Counted from the first letter of the stretch, positions 53,180-62,468 are shown. The stretch: DNA of 64,000 nucleotides from Kitasatospora papulosa (GCF_000717245.1 NZ_JNYQ01000011.1:62001-126000); one strand, 5' to 3'. The notes: a model not told the origin generated them from the letters alone. Translations and numbers: made by a program.

Positions 53180-53956
53180 TCAACTCCCCGGCGGACGGAC
53201 GATCGTGAAGACGGCGCCCTCCGGGTCCGCCACCGTGGCCAGCCGGCCGCTGGAGGCCTCCCGAGGGGGCTGGAGCACGTGTCCGCCCAGCTCCACCACC
53301 CGCGCCGCCGCCTCGTCCGTGTCGGCGACCTGGAAGTAGGTCATCCAGTGCGGGCCCCGGTCGCGTGGCAGGCCGTGGCCCACACCGTGCAGGGCGGCCA
53401 CCGGGCGGCCCTGGAGGTGGAGTGTCTGGTAGTCGAAGTCGGCCGAGACGACCGGCTCGGCCTCGAACCCGAACACGGCCTGGTAGAACTTGGCGACCGA
53501 GGCGGTCTCCCGGGTCACCAGTTCGTTCCACACCGGGGTGCCCGGTGTTCCCGCGAGTGCGGTGCCGAGGTGCTCCGCGGCCTGCCAGGCGCCGAACACG
53601 GCCCCGCTCGGGTCGGACGCGAGCAGCAGGCGTCCGGCCTGCCCCGCGTCGAGGGGGCCGACGGCCACCGTCCCGCCGCAGGAGCGGATCGCCTCCGCGG
53701 TGACGTCCGCGTCCTCGGTGGCGAGATAGGTCGTCCAGGCGATCGGGAGGTGCCGGCCGGGCGGGAGCTGTCCGATGCCCGCGACCTCCTTGCCGTCGAG
53801 GAGGGCCCGGACGTACGGCCCCAGCTGCTCGGGTCCGGGACGGAACTCCCAGCCGAAGAGCCGACTGTAGAAATCCTGCGTCGCAGTCAGGCCGTGCACG
53901 ATCAGACTCACCCAGCACGGCGCTCCGGGAATGCGCCGGGTGGCAGCCTCGGTCAT
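53180..53956 (-). CDS. VOC (glyoxalase/bleomycin-resistance fold) protein, two domains
   Basis: A 258-aa protein made of two VOC modules (about 10-120 and 135-255), each with the APCWVSLIVHGLTATQDFYSRLFGWEF and PVWNELVTRETASVAKFYQAVFGFE type starts and DPSGAVFGAW / DPEGAVFTIV ends. This is the common Streptomyces hydroxylase/glyoxalase-like family. Metal ligands are incomplete, so enzymatic activity is uncertain. The ATG at 53956 follows GAGGAGAGAG. It is divergent from the sulfurtransferase gene. Confidence 0.87.
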   Translation of the reverse strand: MTEAATRRIPGAPCWVSLIVHGLTATQDFYSRLFGWEFRPGPEQLGPYVRALLDGKEVAGIGQLPPGRHLPIAWTTYLATEDADVTAEAIRSCGGTVAVGPLDAGQAGRLLLASDPSGAVFGAWQAAEHLGTALAGTPGTPVWNELVTRETASVAKFYQAVFGFEAEPVVSADFDYQTLHLQGRPVAALHGVGHGLPRDRGPHWMTYFQVADTDEAAARVVELGGHVLQPPREASSGRLATVADPEGAVFTIVRPPGS

Positions 53957-54193
53957 CTTCTTCTCTCTCCTCGTACCGTCGGGATCGCCGTACGGGGGAC
54001 GGGGCCTGCGCGGCGTCCAGCGGTACGGATACGGGTGCGTACGCTCCGTGCAGATGCTCGCACCACTGAGGCTCCGAGGCACCCCGGCCGCGCCGCGTTT
54101 TCCGGCATCCGCCCGAGCCGAGGGCCGAATTGAATCGGTACGTCCTCTTCTGTGCGGCTGATCGCGGGCTGCCCCTGGGCGAGGATGGCACCC

Positions 54194-55021
54194 ATGAAGC
54201 CCATCATCACCGAATCCGAATACATGAGCGAGTCGGCGGGACCGAGGCCGCCGGTACTCCTGGACGTCCGCTGGCAGCTCGGCGGGCCGAACGGCCGCGC
54301 CGACTACGAGGCCGGCCACATCCCTGGCGCCGTGTACGTCGACCTCGACTCCGAACTCGCGGGCCCCGCCGGTAGCGGCGGCCGGCATCCCCTGCCGGAC
54401 CCCGAGGCGTTCGGGGCCGTCATGCGGCGTGCCGGGGTGGGCCGCAGGAGCCCCGTGGTCGTCTACGACGGAGGCCAGGGCTGGGCGGCCGCCCGCGCGT
54501 GGTGGCTGCTGCGCTGGGCCGGGCATCTCGACGCGCGTGTACTGGACGGTGGTCTCGCGGCATGGACCGGTGAGCTCTCCACCGACGTCCCGAAGCCCGA
54601 GGAGGGTGACTTCCGGCCGCAGCCGGGCGCTGTCGCCCTCCTCGACGCGGACGGCGCCGCGGCACTCGCCCGCTCCGGGCTGCTGCTCGACGCCCGGGCC
54701 GCGGAACGCTACCGCGGAGACGTGGAGCCCATCGACCGCGTCGGCGGCCACATCCCGGGCGCGGTGTCCGCCCCGACCACGCAGAACGTCGACGAGGACG
54801 GGCGCTTCCTGCCCGCGGGCTCACTCGCCGCCCGGTTCTCGGCCCTGGGCGCCGACGGAGCCACCGGGATCGGCGTGTACTGCGGCTCCGGCGTCTCCGG
54901 TGCCCATGAGGTGCTGGCGCTGGAGCTCGCGGGACACCGGGCCGCCCTCTACGCCGGGTCCTGGTCGGAATGGTCCTCCGACGAGTCCCGCCCCGTCGCC
55001 ACGGGCCCGGAGCCCGCCTGA
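54194..55021 (+). CDS. Thiosulfate/3-mercaptopyruvate sulfurtransferase (tandem rhodanese)
   Basis: A 275-aa enzyme with two rhodanese domains. The N-terminal one (about 18-125; DYEAGHIPGAVYVDLD) is the inactive half; the C-terminal one carries the persulfide-forming Cys230 in the loop CGSGVS. That loop is typical for mercaptopyruvate sulfurtransferases rather than thiosulfate enzymes (CRKGVT). It transfers sulfane sulfur in the cytoplasm. ATG 54194 is preferred; GAGGAT just upstream may be a ribosome site or a leaderless -10. Confidence 0.9.
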   Translation: MKPIITESEYMSESAGPRPPVLLDVRWQLGGPNGRADYEAGHIPGAVYVDLDSELAGPAGSGGRHPLPDPEAFGAVMRRAGVGRRSPVVVYDGGQGWAAARAWWLLRWAGHLDARVLDGGLAAWTGELSTDVPKPEEGDFRPQPGAVALLDADGAAALARSGLLLDARAAERYRGDVEPIDRVGGHIPGAVSAPTTQNVDEDGRFLPAGSLAARFSALGADGATGIGVYCGSGVSGAHEVLALELAGHRAALYAGSWSEWSSDESRPVATGPEPA

Positions 55022-55050
55022 CCCCCGCCGACGCCCGGCGCCGGAACGGA

Positions 55051-55084
55051 GGAGGGCCCGTACGCACAGGCGTACGGGCCCTCC
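55051..55084. terminator. Hairpin between convergent sulfurtransferase and sepH
   Basis: A perfect 15-bp stem (55051-55065 with 55070-55084), loop ACAG. Confidence 0.75.
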
Positions 55085-55110
55085 TGGCGACGCGGTCGCC
55101 GGACCGGCGC

Positions 55111-56163
55111 TCAGTCCTGCTTCTTCCGGCGTGTGCCGAAGACGATCTCGTCCCAGCTCGGCACCGCCGCCCGACGGCCCGGCCGTACGCCGTCGGCCTC
55201 GGCCTGGCGGTCCGTCGTCCCCGTCAGCCGGTCGCGGTGGCCCGCCACGGCGCGAGGCATCAGCACATCGGCGTACGCCGAACCCGCGCCGGCCGCGGCG
55301 GCCGGGGGCTCGTCCGCCTCCGGCTCCTGCTGCGGAGCGGGTTCGAGCGCGGGCGGCTCGGGCTGCGACGGCCGCTCCGGGACGACCATGTCGCCGCGGA
55401 AGCTGGGCACCGCCTCCAGCAGGCTGGTCAGCGAGTCGCGCTCACCCGCGGACATGCTGCTGACGCGCTCCTCCGGGTCCGGGGGAGCGGGACGCTCGAT
55501 CTGGCGGTCCAGCGTGCGGTCCAGCGGCCGGTCGCGCGGCAGCCGTGCGATCCGCGGTACGAACGGGAAGCTCGGCTCCGGGGCGGCGACGTCGTCCGAC
55601 TCGCCGATCAGCGAGCGCGCCTCCTCGTCCACGGCCTGGACCAGGCGCCGCGGCGGGTCGTACGTCCAGCTCGCCGAGTGCGGTTCGCCCGCGACGCGGT
55701 AGACCAGGAGGACCTCCCAGGTGCCGTCGTCACGGCGCCAGGAGTCCCACTGGACGGTCTCCCTGTCGGCGCCACGCAGCAGCAGACGCTCCTGGACGGC
55801 CTCGCCGAGCTGGGGTCCGGTGTTCTCGCCGGGACGGCGCACAGGTGTCTTCCGGGCGCGCTCGGCCATGAACGCGCGCTCCGCGAGCACCGGGCCCTCG
55901 AAGCGGCGCACCCGGTCCACCGGGATGCCCGCGAACTGGGCGACCTCCTCGGCGGAGGCGCCTGCGCGTATACGCGCCTGGATGTCACGCGGGCGGAGAT
56001 GGCTCTCCACCTCGATCTCGATCTGGCCGAGCCGGGCGCGGTCGTTGCGCACGGCGGCACGCAGCCGCTCGTCGATCGGAAGCGTGTACTCCGTGCTGTC
56101 CGCAGCCTTGAGCACCAGTCGTGTGCCGTCGTTCGAGACGGCCACGACACGCAGTTCGGGCAT
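55111..56163 (-). CDS. sepH: SepH, FtsZ-associated septation protein
   Basis: A 350-aa protein of the DUF3071/SepH family, which in Streptomyces binds FtsZ and promotes its assembly during division and sporulation septation. The conserved N-terminal domain (1-165) begins MPELRVVAVSNDGTRLVLKAADSTEYTLPIDERLR and contains an HTH-like motif (RPRDIQARIRAGASAEEVAQFAGIPVDRVRRFE). The remainder is disordered, Pro/Glu-rich, ending in the conserved SWDEIVFGTRRKKQ. The ATG at 56163 follows GGAGG; the frame upstream adds 11 residues only. It ends in a terminator shared with the sulfurtransferase gene. Confidence 0.95.
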   Translation of the reverse strand: MPELRVVAVSNDGTRLVLKAADSTEYTLPIDERLRAAVRNDRARLGQIEIEVESHLRPRDIQARIRAGASAEEVAQFAGIPVDRVRRFEGPVLAERAFMAERARKTPVRRPGENTGPQLGEAVQERLLLRGADRETVQWDSWRRDDGTWEVLLVYRVAGEPHSASWTYDPPRRLVQAVDEEARSLIGESDDVAAPEPSFPFVPRIARLPRDRPLDRTLDRQIERPAPPDPEERVSSMSAGERDSLTSLLEAVPSFRGDMVVPERPSQPEPPALEPAPQQEPEADEPPAAAAGAGSAYADVLMPRAVAGHRDRLTGTTDRQAEADGVRPGRRAAVPSWDEIVFGTRRKKQD

Positions 56164-56660
56164 GGGAACCTCCCGGGTGGTGCCTGCCGACGTCACGTGC
56201 GTCGCTGCTTCCGCTAGTCGAGTGTGACCTGCCCGGGTTCAGCCTGCCACAACCTTGCCAAGTTACCCGGCGTGTCGGGCCTTGGCCCTGGAACGCCACG
56301 ATGGCACGGTTACCTGGTTACGACGCGGGGCGACCGGATGGTCGCTCCATGTAGCAGGCGCCCGTGCGATGCCGCGGCGCCGCCGGTTCGGAGGCCTCCT
56401 TCGGCCCCCTCCCGTAGGTCCGGGACACCCGTGCGGGAGTCCGGCCCCAGGGCTCGTCACAGTACTCCATTCGGGCCACCTGGGTGGACCGGCGCGCCGT
56501 CGAAGTTCTCGCCGGGCACGGGAGTTGGGTTACCCCGTTGTTCGCGGTATGCCCCTGATGCGTGTGCTGCTTCACAATATCTCCAGAATCGGAACTATCC
56601 GATTCGCTCAAATGTCTCTTCCTGGTGCAAGGTGGGCTAGTTGTCGAGCAGGGGCAGATC
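56164..56660. other. Gene-free spacer with a candidate operator
   Basis: About 500 bp between divergent sepH and a membrane-protein gene. No frame is convincing on either strand. The right part is relatively AT-rich (about 56555-56640) and contains a perfect 8-bp-arm palindrome at 56586-56605. Confidence 0.5.
56586..56605. promoter_or_regulatory. Perfect palindrome upstream of the 347-aa membrane protein gene
   Basis: GAATCGGA-ACTA-TCCGATTC lies 56 nt before the ATG at 56661 in an AT-rich patch, the usual position for a repressor or activator operator. The regulator is not known. Confidence 0.5.
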
Positions 56661-57704
56661 ATGGTGCAGAAGCCGCAGAGTGATGCGGAACGCAAGGAAA
56701 GGCGCATAGATCTGAGCCTGCCCCAGGTCGCGGGCAGTGCCGTGGCAGCGGTTGCCGCGGCGGTGATGGCCTCGCAGCTCGGTGTGTACGGCACGATCGC
56801 CGGAGCGGGCGTGATGAGCGTGGTGGCCACCTGCGGAGGCTCCGTCTTCCAGCACTTCTTCCGTCGTACGGGCGAGCAGATCCGCGAGGTCACCGTCCAG
56901 GTCAAGCATCCGGCGGGCCGTCAGGTCACCGTGCGCACCAGGGAGACGTCTCCCGCGCCCCGGCGGCCGGAGGACGACGCCACGCGGGTGCTGGGCGCCG
57001 TGGGACTGTCCGGGTCCGCGGACGCCGACCGCACGACGGTGCTGCGCACGGTCGAGCGGGGCGAGGCTGCCGGTCCGGACCGCACGACGGTGACGCGGCA
57101 GTTCCGTCCGGGCGGGCCGGACACCGGCGAGCGGTCCGACGCAGCCGTTGCCGGCGGAGACGCGTTCAGCGAGGAGACCTGGTCCGAGGCCCGTACGCAC
57201 GGCACCCGGGTCCGCGGCTGGAAGCGATCGGTCCTCGCGGCGGCGGGGGTCTTCGTCCTGTCGATGGCCGGCATCACCGTGTACGAGATGGTCTCCGGCC
57301 ACGATCTGGGGGGTAGCGGGCGGACGACCATCGGCTCCGTCGTCAGCGGCGGGGGCCACGGGGGGTCGGGTTCCCCCTCGCCCTCGACCTCGGACGGTAC
57401 GGGCCAGGACGACGGCGCGGACCGGGGTGACCGCGGGGACGACGGGTCCGTACCGGACAGCGGGAGCACCACGGCGCCCGGAGGCGACGCGGACCGAGGC
57501 GGGAGCGCGCAGCCCGAGCCCTCCGGCGACGGCTCTGCCGACCCCGCCCCCACGCCCTCGGCGTCCGGCGGTGCCTCGGCACCCGCGAGCCCCGCCCCGA
57601 GCACACCGGGGACGGACGGCACCACTCCGGCCGCGCCGGATCCGACCGGCGCCGACGAGGTACCGGACCAGCAGGGCGGGGCCGGAGCGGCCGCGGACCG
57701 GTGA
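56661..57704 (+). CDS. Uncharacterised membrane-anchored protein with disordered tail
   Basis: A 347-aa protein that I do not recognise. Residues 22-62 are hydrophobic and could form a short membrane hairpin. Residues 70-185 are charged, with a repeated DRTTVLRT/DRTTVTRQ word, and residues 190-210 (VLAAAGVFVLSMAGITVYEMV) form a clear membrane helix. Residues 215-347 are Ser/Pro/Gly/Asp-rich low complexity, probably outside the membrane. The ATG at 56661 follows AGGGG; TTG and GTG codons just upstream are alternatives. It is next to sepH but divergent from it. Confidence 0.7.
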   Translation: MVQKPQSDAERKERRIDLSLPQVAGSAVAAVAAAVMASQLGVYGTIAGAGVMSVVATCGGSVFQHFFRRTGEQIREVTVQVKHPAGRQVTVRTRETSPAPRRPEDDATRVLGAVGLSGSADADRTTVLRTVERGEAAGPDRTTVTRQFRPGGPDTGERSDAAVAGGDAFSEETWSEARTHGTRVRGWKRSVLAAAGVFVLSMAGITVYEMVSGHDLGGSGRTTIGSVVSGGGHGGSGSPSPSTSDGTGQDDGADRGDRGDDGSVPDSGSTTAPGGDADRGGSAQPEPSGDGSADPAPTPSASGGASAPASPAPSTPGTDGTTPAAPDPTGADEVPDQQGGAGAAADR

Positions 57705-57729
57705 TCCCGTCCGGCCCGCCCGGGTGGAC

Positions 57730-59049
57730 TCACTCCCCGAGCACGCGCCGCAGGTAGTCGTTGGCGAAGAGCCGGTCCGGGTCCAGCCGGTCGCGTACGG
57801 CGGTGAACTCGCCGAACCGGGGATAGGCCCCGGCCAGATAGCCGGAGTCCCTGGTGTGGATCTTGCCCCAGTGGGGACGGCCGTCGTAGCCGGTCATGAT
57901 CCGCTCGACGGCGGTGAAGTACGCCTGGTACGGCGTGCCCCGGTAGAGGTGCACCGCGATGTAGGCGCTGTCCCGGCCCGAGGCGGTGGAGAGCGTCATG
58001 TCGTCCGCCGGGGCCGTGCGGACCTCCACGGGGAAGCTGACGCGCAGCGGGGAACGCTCGATCATGGCCTTGAGCTCGCGCAGGGCGTCGACCGCCGCCT
58101 CGCGCGGCACGGCGTACTCCATCTCGACGAAGCGCACCCGCCGGGGGCTGGTGAAGACCTTGTACGGGATGTCGGTGTACGTACGGGCCGACAGGGCGCG
58201 GCTGGAGATCCTGGCCATGGAGGGGATGGCGGCGGGGACCGCCCGGCCGACCGCGCAGGCGACCTGGAAGATCCCGTTGGAGAGGAGCTCGTCCTCGATC
58301 CAGCCGCTGACCCGCCCGGGCGGAGCGGCGGGGCCGGCACTGCGGTTGTTGCGCTTGGTGTTGCAGTTGCCGGTGTGCGGGAACCAGTAGAATTCGAAGT
58401 GCTCGTTCTCGGCGACCAGCTGATCGAAATCGGATGTGACCCGGTCGAAGGCCATCGGCTCCTCGCGGGCCGTCAGGAGGAAGACCGGTTCCACGGCGAG
58501 CGTCACCGCGGTCACCACGCCCAGCGCGCCGAGCCCGATGCGGGCGGCCGCGAAGACGTCCGAATGCTCGTCGGCCGAGCAGCGCAGCACCGTGCCGTCG
58601 GCGGTGACCAGCTCCAGTGCCCGGATCTGCGCGGATATCGACGCCGAGTCCCGCCCGGTGCCGTGGGTGCCCGTGGACGTCGCGCCGGCGACCGTCTGCT
58701 CCATGATGTCGCCCATGTTGGTGAGGGAGAGCCCCTCACGGGCGAGCGCGGTGTTCAGGCGCTTCAGCGGGGTCCCGGCCTCGACCGTCACGGTCATCGC
58801 CTCGCGGTCGACGGCGCGGATGCCGGTGAGCAGGTCCGGGCGTACGAGGACCCCGTCGGTGGCCGCGGCCGCGGTGAAGGAGTGGCCGGTGCCGACGGGC
58901 TTGACCGTCAGACCGTCCTCGGACGCCCTGCGGACGACCTCGGCGAGCTCGTCGACGGACGCGGGGGACTCCACGCGTACGGGCCTGGCGGTGACGTTGC
59001 CCGCCCAGTTACGCCACGTGCTCGCCGTTCGTGCGTAGGTGTCGGTCAT
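57730..59049 (-). CDS. FAD-dependent D-arabinono-1,4-lactone oxidase-type oxidoreductase
   Basis: A 439-aa vanillyl-alcohol-oxidase-family flavoprotein. The FAD-binding domain (about 20-190) has PVGTGHSFTAAAATDG, where the His can carry covalent FAD, and GATSTGTHGTG. The C-terminal domain ends with RPHWGKIHT (about 393) and DPDRLFANDYLRRVLG, the mark of aldonolactone oxidases. It likely oxidises a sugar lactone or alditol with oxygen; exact substrate unknown. Its start overlaps the end of the MFS gene by 41 nt, so the two form an operon. Confidence 0.88.
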   Translation of the reverse strand: MTDTYARTASTWRNWAGNVTARPVRVESPASVDELAEVVRRASEDGLTVKPVGTGHSFTAAAATDGVLVRPDLLTGIRAVDREAMTVTVEAGTPLKRLNTALAREGLSLTNMGDIMEQTVAGATSTGTHGTGRDSASISAQIRALELVTADGTVLRCSADEHSDVFAAARIGLGALGVVTAVTLAVEPVFLLTAREEPMAFDRVTSDFDQLVAENEHFEFYWFPHTGNCNTKRNNRSAGPAAPPGRVSGWIEDELLSNGIFQVACAVGRAVPAAIPSMARISSRALSARTYTDIPYKVFTSPRRVRFVEMEYAVPREAAVDALRELKAMIERSPLRVSFPVEVRTAPADDMTLSTASGRDSAYIAVHLYRGTPYQAYFTAVERIMTGYDGRPHWGKIHTRDSGYLAGAYPRFGEFTAVRDRLDPDRLFANDYLRRVLGE

Positions 59050-60298
59050 CTTCCCCGCGCCCTCCCGTAGGCGCCGGCTCCGCGAGCCGGCGATACCCCA
59101 GGAGCGCCACCGCGGCCGCGAGCGCTCCCGCCACGACGGGCACCGCGTACCCCGCCACGGCCCCGGAGGCGTCGACCACCCAGCCTGCGGCGGACGAGCC
59201 GAGCGCCACTCCGACGGCGAGCCCGGTACTGGTCCAGGTCATGCCCTCGGTCAGCCGGGTGCGCGGTACGTGCTGTTCGACGAGGGCCATCGTGGTGACC
59301 ATCGTCGGTGCGATGGCGAGGCCCGCGACAAAGAGCGCCACGGCCAGGAACGGCAGGCTCCCGGCCAGTTGGAGGGGGATCATACTCACGGCCATCGCGC
59401 ACACCCCCACCAGCCACCTGGTGGACGGCTTCCCCTGGAGGTGGAGCAGGCCGAAGACCGCTCCGGCGAGGCAGGAGCCCAGGGCGTAGACCGCGAGGAC
59501 GAGGCTCGCCGCCGCCTTGTGACCGCGCTCCTCCGCGAAGGCCACCGTCACCACGTCCACCGCGCCGAAGATCGCCCCGGTGGCGACGAAGGTGAGCACC
59601 AGCACCTGGAGCCCCGGCGAGCGGAGCGCCGAGCCGCCGGTGCTGTGCTCCTCGGGATGCGGCCTGGGCTCGGTGGCCCGTTGCGCGGTCAGCCAGAAGA
59701 CGCCCACCACCAGGAATCCGCCGGCCAGCAGCGGTCCCGCCTCCGGGAACCACGCGGTGGACAGGCCGATCGAGACGATGGGGCCGAAGATGAAGCACAC
59801 CTCGTCGACGATCGACTCCCAGGAGTACGCGGTGTGCAGCTGCCGCCCGGACCCCCGGTAGATCTCGGCCCAGCGGGCCCTGACCATCGACCCCATACTC
59901 GGGACACACCCGGCGCCCGCGGCGAAGACGAACAGCGTCCAGTCGGGGAACCGCTGCTGGGCGCAGACCAGCAGCCCGGCGACCGAGGCGGCGGCGAACA
60001 GGGTGACCGGGCGCAGGACGCGGCGCTGTCCGTACCGGTCGACCAGCCGTGACACCTGCGGTCCCATGACCGCCGCCGCCATGGCGAGCGTCGCCGAGAG
60101 CGCGCCCGCGAGCCCGTAGCGGCCGGTGAGCTGGGAAACCATCGTCACCACGCCGATCCCCATCATGGACAGCGGCATCCGGCCGAGGAATCCGGCGGCC
60201 GAGAAGGCCCGTGTTCCGGGGGCGGCGAAGATGGCGCGGTAGGGGCTGGGCACGGGGTAGCTCCGATGAAGCCTGTCAGGTGTACGAATGGCTGACAC
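59009..60298 (-). CDS. MFS transporter
   Basis: A 429-aa major-facilitator protein with about 12 hydrophobic helices and the loop-2/3 motif RLVDRYGQRRVLRP (about 86-100). The second half repeats the fold (LVLAVYALGSCLAGAVFGLLHL). It resembles drug/metabolite exporters without a specific assignment. The start is a GTG at 60298 with no strong ribosome site. It is first in an operon with the lactone oxidase and divergent from ferrochelatase with only 81 bp between. Confidence 0.87.
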   Translation of the reverse strand: MSAIRTPDRLHRSYPVPSPYRAIFAAPGTRAFSAAGFLGRMPLSMMGIGVVTMVSQLTGRYGLAGALSATLAMAAAVMGPQVSRLVDRYGQRRVLRPVTLFAAASVAGLLVCAQQRFPDWTLFVFAAGAGCVPSMGSMVRARWAEIYRGSGRQLHTAYSWESIVDEVCFIFGPIVSIGLSTAWFPEAGPLLAGGFLVVGVFWLTAQRATEPRPHPEEHSTGGSALRSPGLQVLVLTFVATGAIFGAVDVVTVAFAEERGHKAAASLVLAVYALGSCLAGAVFGLLHLQGKPSTRWLVGVCAMAVSMIPLQLAGSLPFLAVALFVAGLAIAPTMVTTMALVEQHVPRTRLTEGMTWTSTGLAVGVALGSSAAGWVVDASGAVAGYAVPVVAGALAAAVALLGYRRLAEPAPTGGRGEDDRHLRTNGEHVA

Positions 60299-60366
60299 AG
60301 CTTACGGGGGGCCGGTGACACCGGACGCCTGCCGATGGCGGGTGCCGCGTTGTCGGAGGCGGGTGG

Positions 60367-60372
60367 CAGGAT
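60367..60372 (+). promoter_or_regulatory. -10-like hexamer of a probably leaderless mRNA
   Basis: CAGGAT ends 7 nt before the ATG at 60380. Its first base deviates from the TANNNT pattern. Confidence 0.35.
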
Positions 60373-60379
60373 CGGGTAC

Positions 60380-61504
60380 ATGTCCGATCTGCGTGATCCC
60401 GCTCCCTACGACGCCCTTCTCCTGCTGTCCTTCGGTGGTCCCGAAGGCCCGGACGACGTCGTCCCGTTCCTCGCGAACGTGACGCGCGGCCGCGGCATCC
60501 CCGAGGAACGGCTCAAAGAAGTCGGCAAGCACTACTTCCTCTTCGGCGGCGTGAGCCCGATCAACGCACAGAACCGTGCGCTTCTGGAGGCGCTGCGCGA
60601 GGACTTCGCGGACCACGGCCTCGAACTGCCGGTGTACTGGGGCAACCGCAACTGGGCCCCGTACCTCACCGACACCCTCCGCGAGATGGTCACGGACGGC
60701 CACCGCCGGATCGCCGTGCTCGCCACCAGCGCCTACGCCTCGTACTCCGGCTGCCGCCAGTACCGCGAGAACCTGGCGGAGTCGCTGTCCGCGCTGGAGG
60801 CGGAGGGGCTGCCGGTGCCCCGGGTGGACAAGCTGCGGCACTACTTCAACCACCCCGGCTTCATCCGCCCCATGGTGGACGGCGTCCTCGCGTCCCTGGC
60901 CGACCTCCCCGAGGACGTCCGGGCGGGGGCACACCTCGCGTTCACCACACACTCCATCCCGACCGCCTCGGCCGACACCTCCGGACCGGCCGAAACGCAC
61001 GGCGACGGCGGCTCCTACGTGGCCGAGCACCTGGACGTCGCCCGGCTCATCACCGACGCGGTGCGCGAGGAGACCGGCATCGACCACCCCTGGCAGCTCG
61101 TCTACCAGTCGCGCAGCGGCGCCCCGCACATCCCGTGGCTGGAGCCGGACATCTGCGACCACCTGGAGGCACTCCACGGCGACGGTGTCCCGGCGGTCGT
61201 CATGGCCCCCATCGGCTTCGTGTCGGACCACATGGAGGTGCTGTACGACCTCGACACGGAGGCGACCGCGAAGGCCGCCGAGGTCGGACTCCCGGTGCGC
61301 CGCTCCGCGACCGTGGGGGCGGACCCCCGGTTCGCCGCCGCCGTCCGCGAACTCCTCCTGGAGCGCGCCGCCGCCGAACAGGGCCGCCCCGTCACGCCGT
61401 GCGCCCTGGGCACGCTGGGGGCCTCGCACGACCTCTGCCCGGTCGGCTGCTGCCCGGCCCGGGCCCTCAAGCCGGCCGCCGCCGGCGCCGACAGCCCGTT
61501 CTAG
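60380..61504 (+). CDS. hemH: Ferrochelatase (coproporphyrin III ferrochelatase type)
   Basis: A 374-aa chelatase inserting iron into the porphyrin late in heme synthesis; actinobacteria use the coproporphyrin route, so CpfC is the better functional name. Visible are LLLLSFGGPEGPDDVVPFL at the start, the catalytic His in FTTHSIP (about 194), YQSRSGAPHIPWLEPDI and the Glu-containing segment near IGFVSDHMEVLYDLD. Near the C-terminus CALGTLG...LCPVGCCP supplies cysteines for the [2Fe-2S] cluster typical of actinobacterial enzymes. The ATG at 60380 gives the standard start; no ribosome site is seen. Confidence 0.94.
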   Translation: MSDLRDPAPYDALLLLSFGGPEGPDDVVPFLANVTRGRGIPEERLKEVGKHYFLFGGVSPINAQNRALLEALREDFADHGLELPVYWGNRNWAPYLTDTLREMVTDGHRRIAVLATSAYASYSGCRQYRENLAESLSALEAEGLPVPRVDKLRHYFNHPGFIRPMVDGVLASLADLPEDVRAGAHLAFTTHSIPTASADTSGPAETHGDGGSYVAEHLDVARLITDAVREETGIDHPWQLVYQSRSGAPHIPWLEPDICDHLEALHGDGVPAVVMAPIGFVSDHMEVLYDLDTEATAKAAEVGLPVRRSATVGADPRFAAAVRELLLERAAAEQGRPVTPCALGTLGASHDLCPVGCCPARALKPAAAGADSPF

Positions 61505-61566
61505 CCCCGCCCTCCCGCCGCCCGGCGGGCGACGAGCCCGTCCCGGCACACCACCTCTGGAGCGTT

Positions 61567-62367
61567 GTGACCGACCCCCTCCTGTCCGAACTGCTCGACC
61601 TCGCCCTGGAAGCGGCCCGCAGGGCCGGTGCGCTGCTGCGCGACGGCCGTCCCGCCGACCTCGGGGTGGCCGCGACGAAGTCGAGCCCCATCGACGTCGT
61701 CACCGAGATGGACATCCGGGCGGAGAAGCTGATCACCGGCTACCTCTCCGAGCACCGCCCCGGAGACGGCTTCCTCGGCGAGGAGGGCGCCAGCGCCGAG
61801 GGCAGCAGCGGGATCAGATGGGTGATCGACCCGCTCGACGGCACGGTCAACTACCTCTACGGCCTCCCGACCTGGTCCGTCTCCATCGCCGCGGAGCGCG
61901 AAGGCGAACGGGTGGTCGGTGTCGTCGAGGCCCCGATGCGCCGCGAGACGTTCCACGCGGTCCTGGGACGCGGCGCCTACGGCAACGGGGAGGCGCTGCG
62001 ATGCCGCCCCACGGCCCCGCTCGACCAGGCCCTGGTGTCCACCGGCTTCAACTACGTCACGGAGGTCCGCGCCCACCAGGCCACCGTCGCCCAGCAGCTG
62101 ATTCCCAGGCTGCGGGACATCCGGCGCGGCGGATCCGCGGCCATCGAGCTCTGCGACGTCGCCGCCGGCCGTCTCGACGGCTACTACGAGCGCGGACTGC
62201 ACCCCTGGGACGTGGCGGCCGGCGACCTGATCGCCCGCGAGGCGGGCGCGCTCACCGGAGGCAGGCCCGGCCTCCCCGCCGACGGGAACCTCACCGTCGC
62301 GGCGACCCCGGGCGTCTTCGAGCCGCTGCAGGCGCTCCTCGAGGAACTGGGAGCCTGGCACGACTGA
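61567..62367 (+). CDS. Inositol monophosphatase family protein
   Basis: A 266-aa Mg-dependent phosphatase. Motifs are VTEMDIRAEKLI (about 43), FLGEEG (metal ligand Glu), DPLDGTVNYLYG (metal site, about 97-109) and the C-terminal HPWDVAAGDLIAREAGA (about 218). The family acts on inositol phosphates, fructose-bisphosphate or PAP; this cannot be resolved here. The GTG at 61567 follows CTCTGGAGC. It lies 62 nt after ferrochelatase and may share its transcript. Confidence 0.9.
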   Translation: MTDPLLSELLDLALEAARRAGALLRDGRPADLGVAATKSSPIDVVTEMDIRAEKLITGYLSEHRPGDGFLGEEGASAEGSSGIRWVIDPLDGTVNYLYGLPTWSVSIAAEREGERVVGVVEAPMRRETFHAVLGRGAYGNGEALRCRPTAPLDQALVSTGFNYVTEVRAHQATVAQQLIPRLRDIRRGGSAAIELCDVAAGRLDGYYERGLHPWDVAAGDLIAREAGALTGGRPGLPADGNLTVAATPGVFEPLQALLEELGAWHD

Positions 62368-62417
62368 CCGACGGTCTCCCCGCGCCCGTTGAGGCCGCAG
62401 GGAGACCCGGCAGATAC

Positions 62418-62462
62418 ACGAGAGGGCCCCGGGAGCCGTGACGGCTCCCGGGGCCCTCTCGT
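62418..62462. terminator. Strong bidirectional hairpin
   Basis: A perfect 20-bp stem (62418-62437 with 62443-62462), loop GTGAC, sits between the phosphatase gene and the convergent 57-aa gene. Confidence 0.85.
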
Positions 62463-62468
62463 AGCGGC

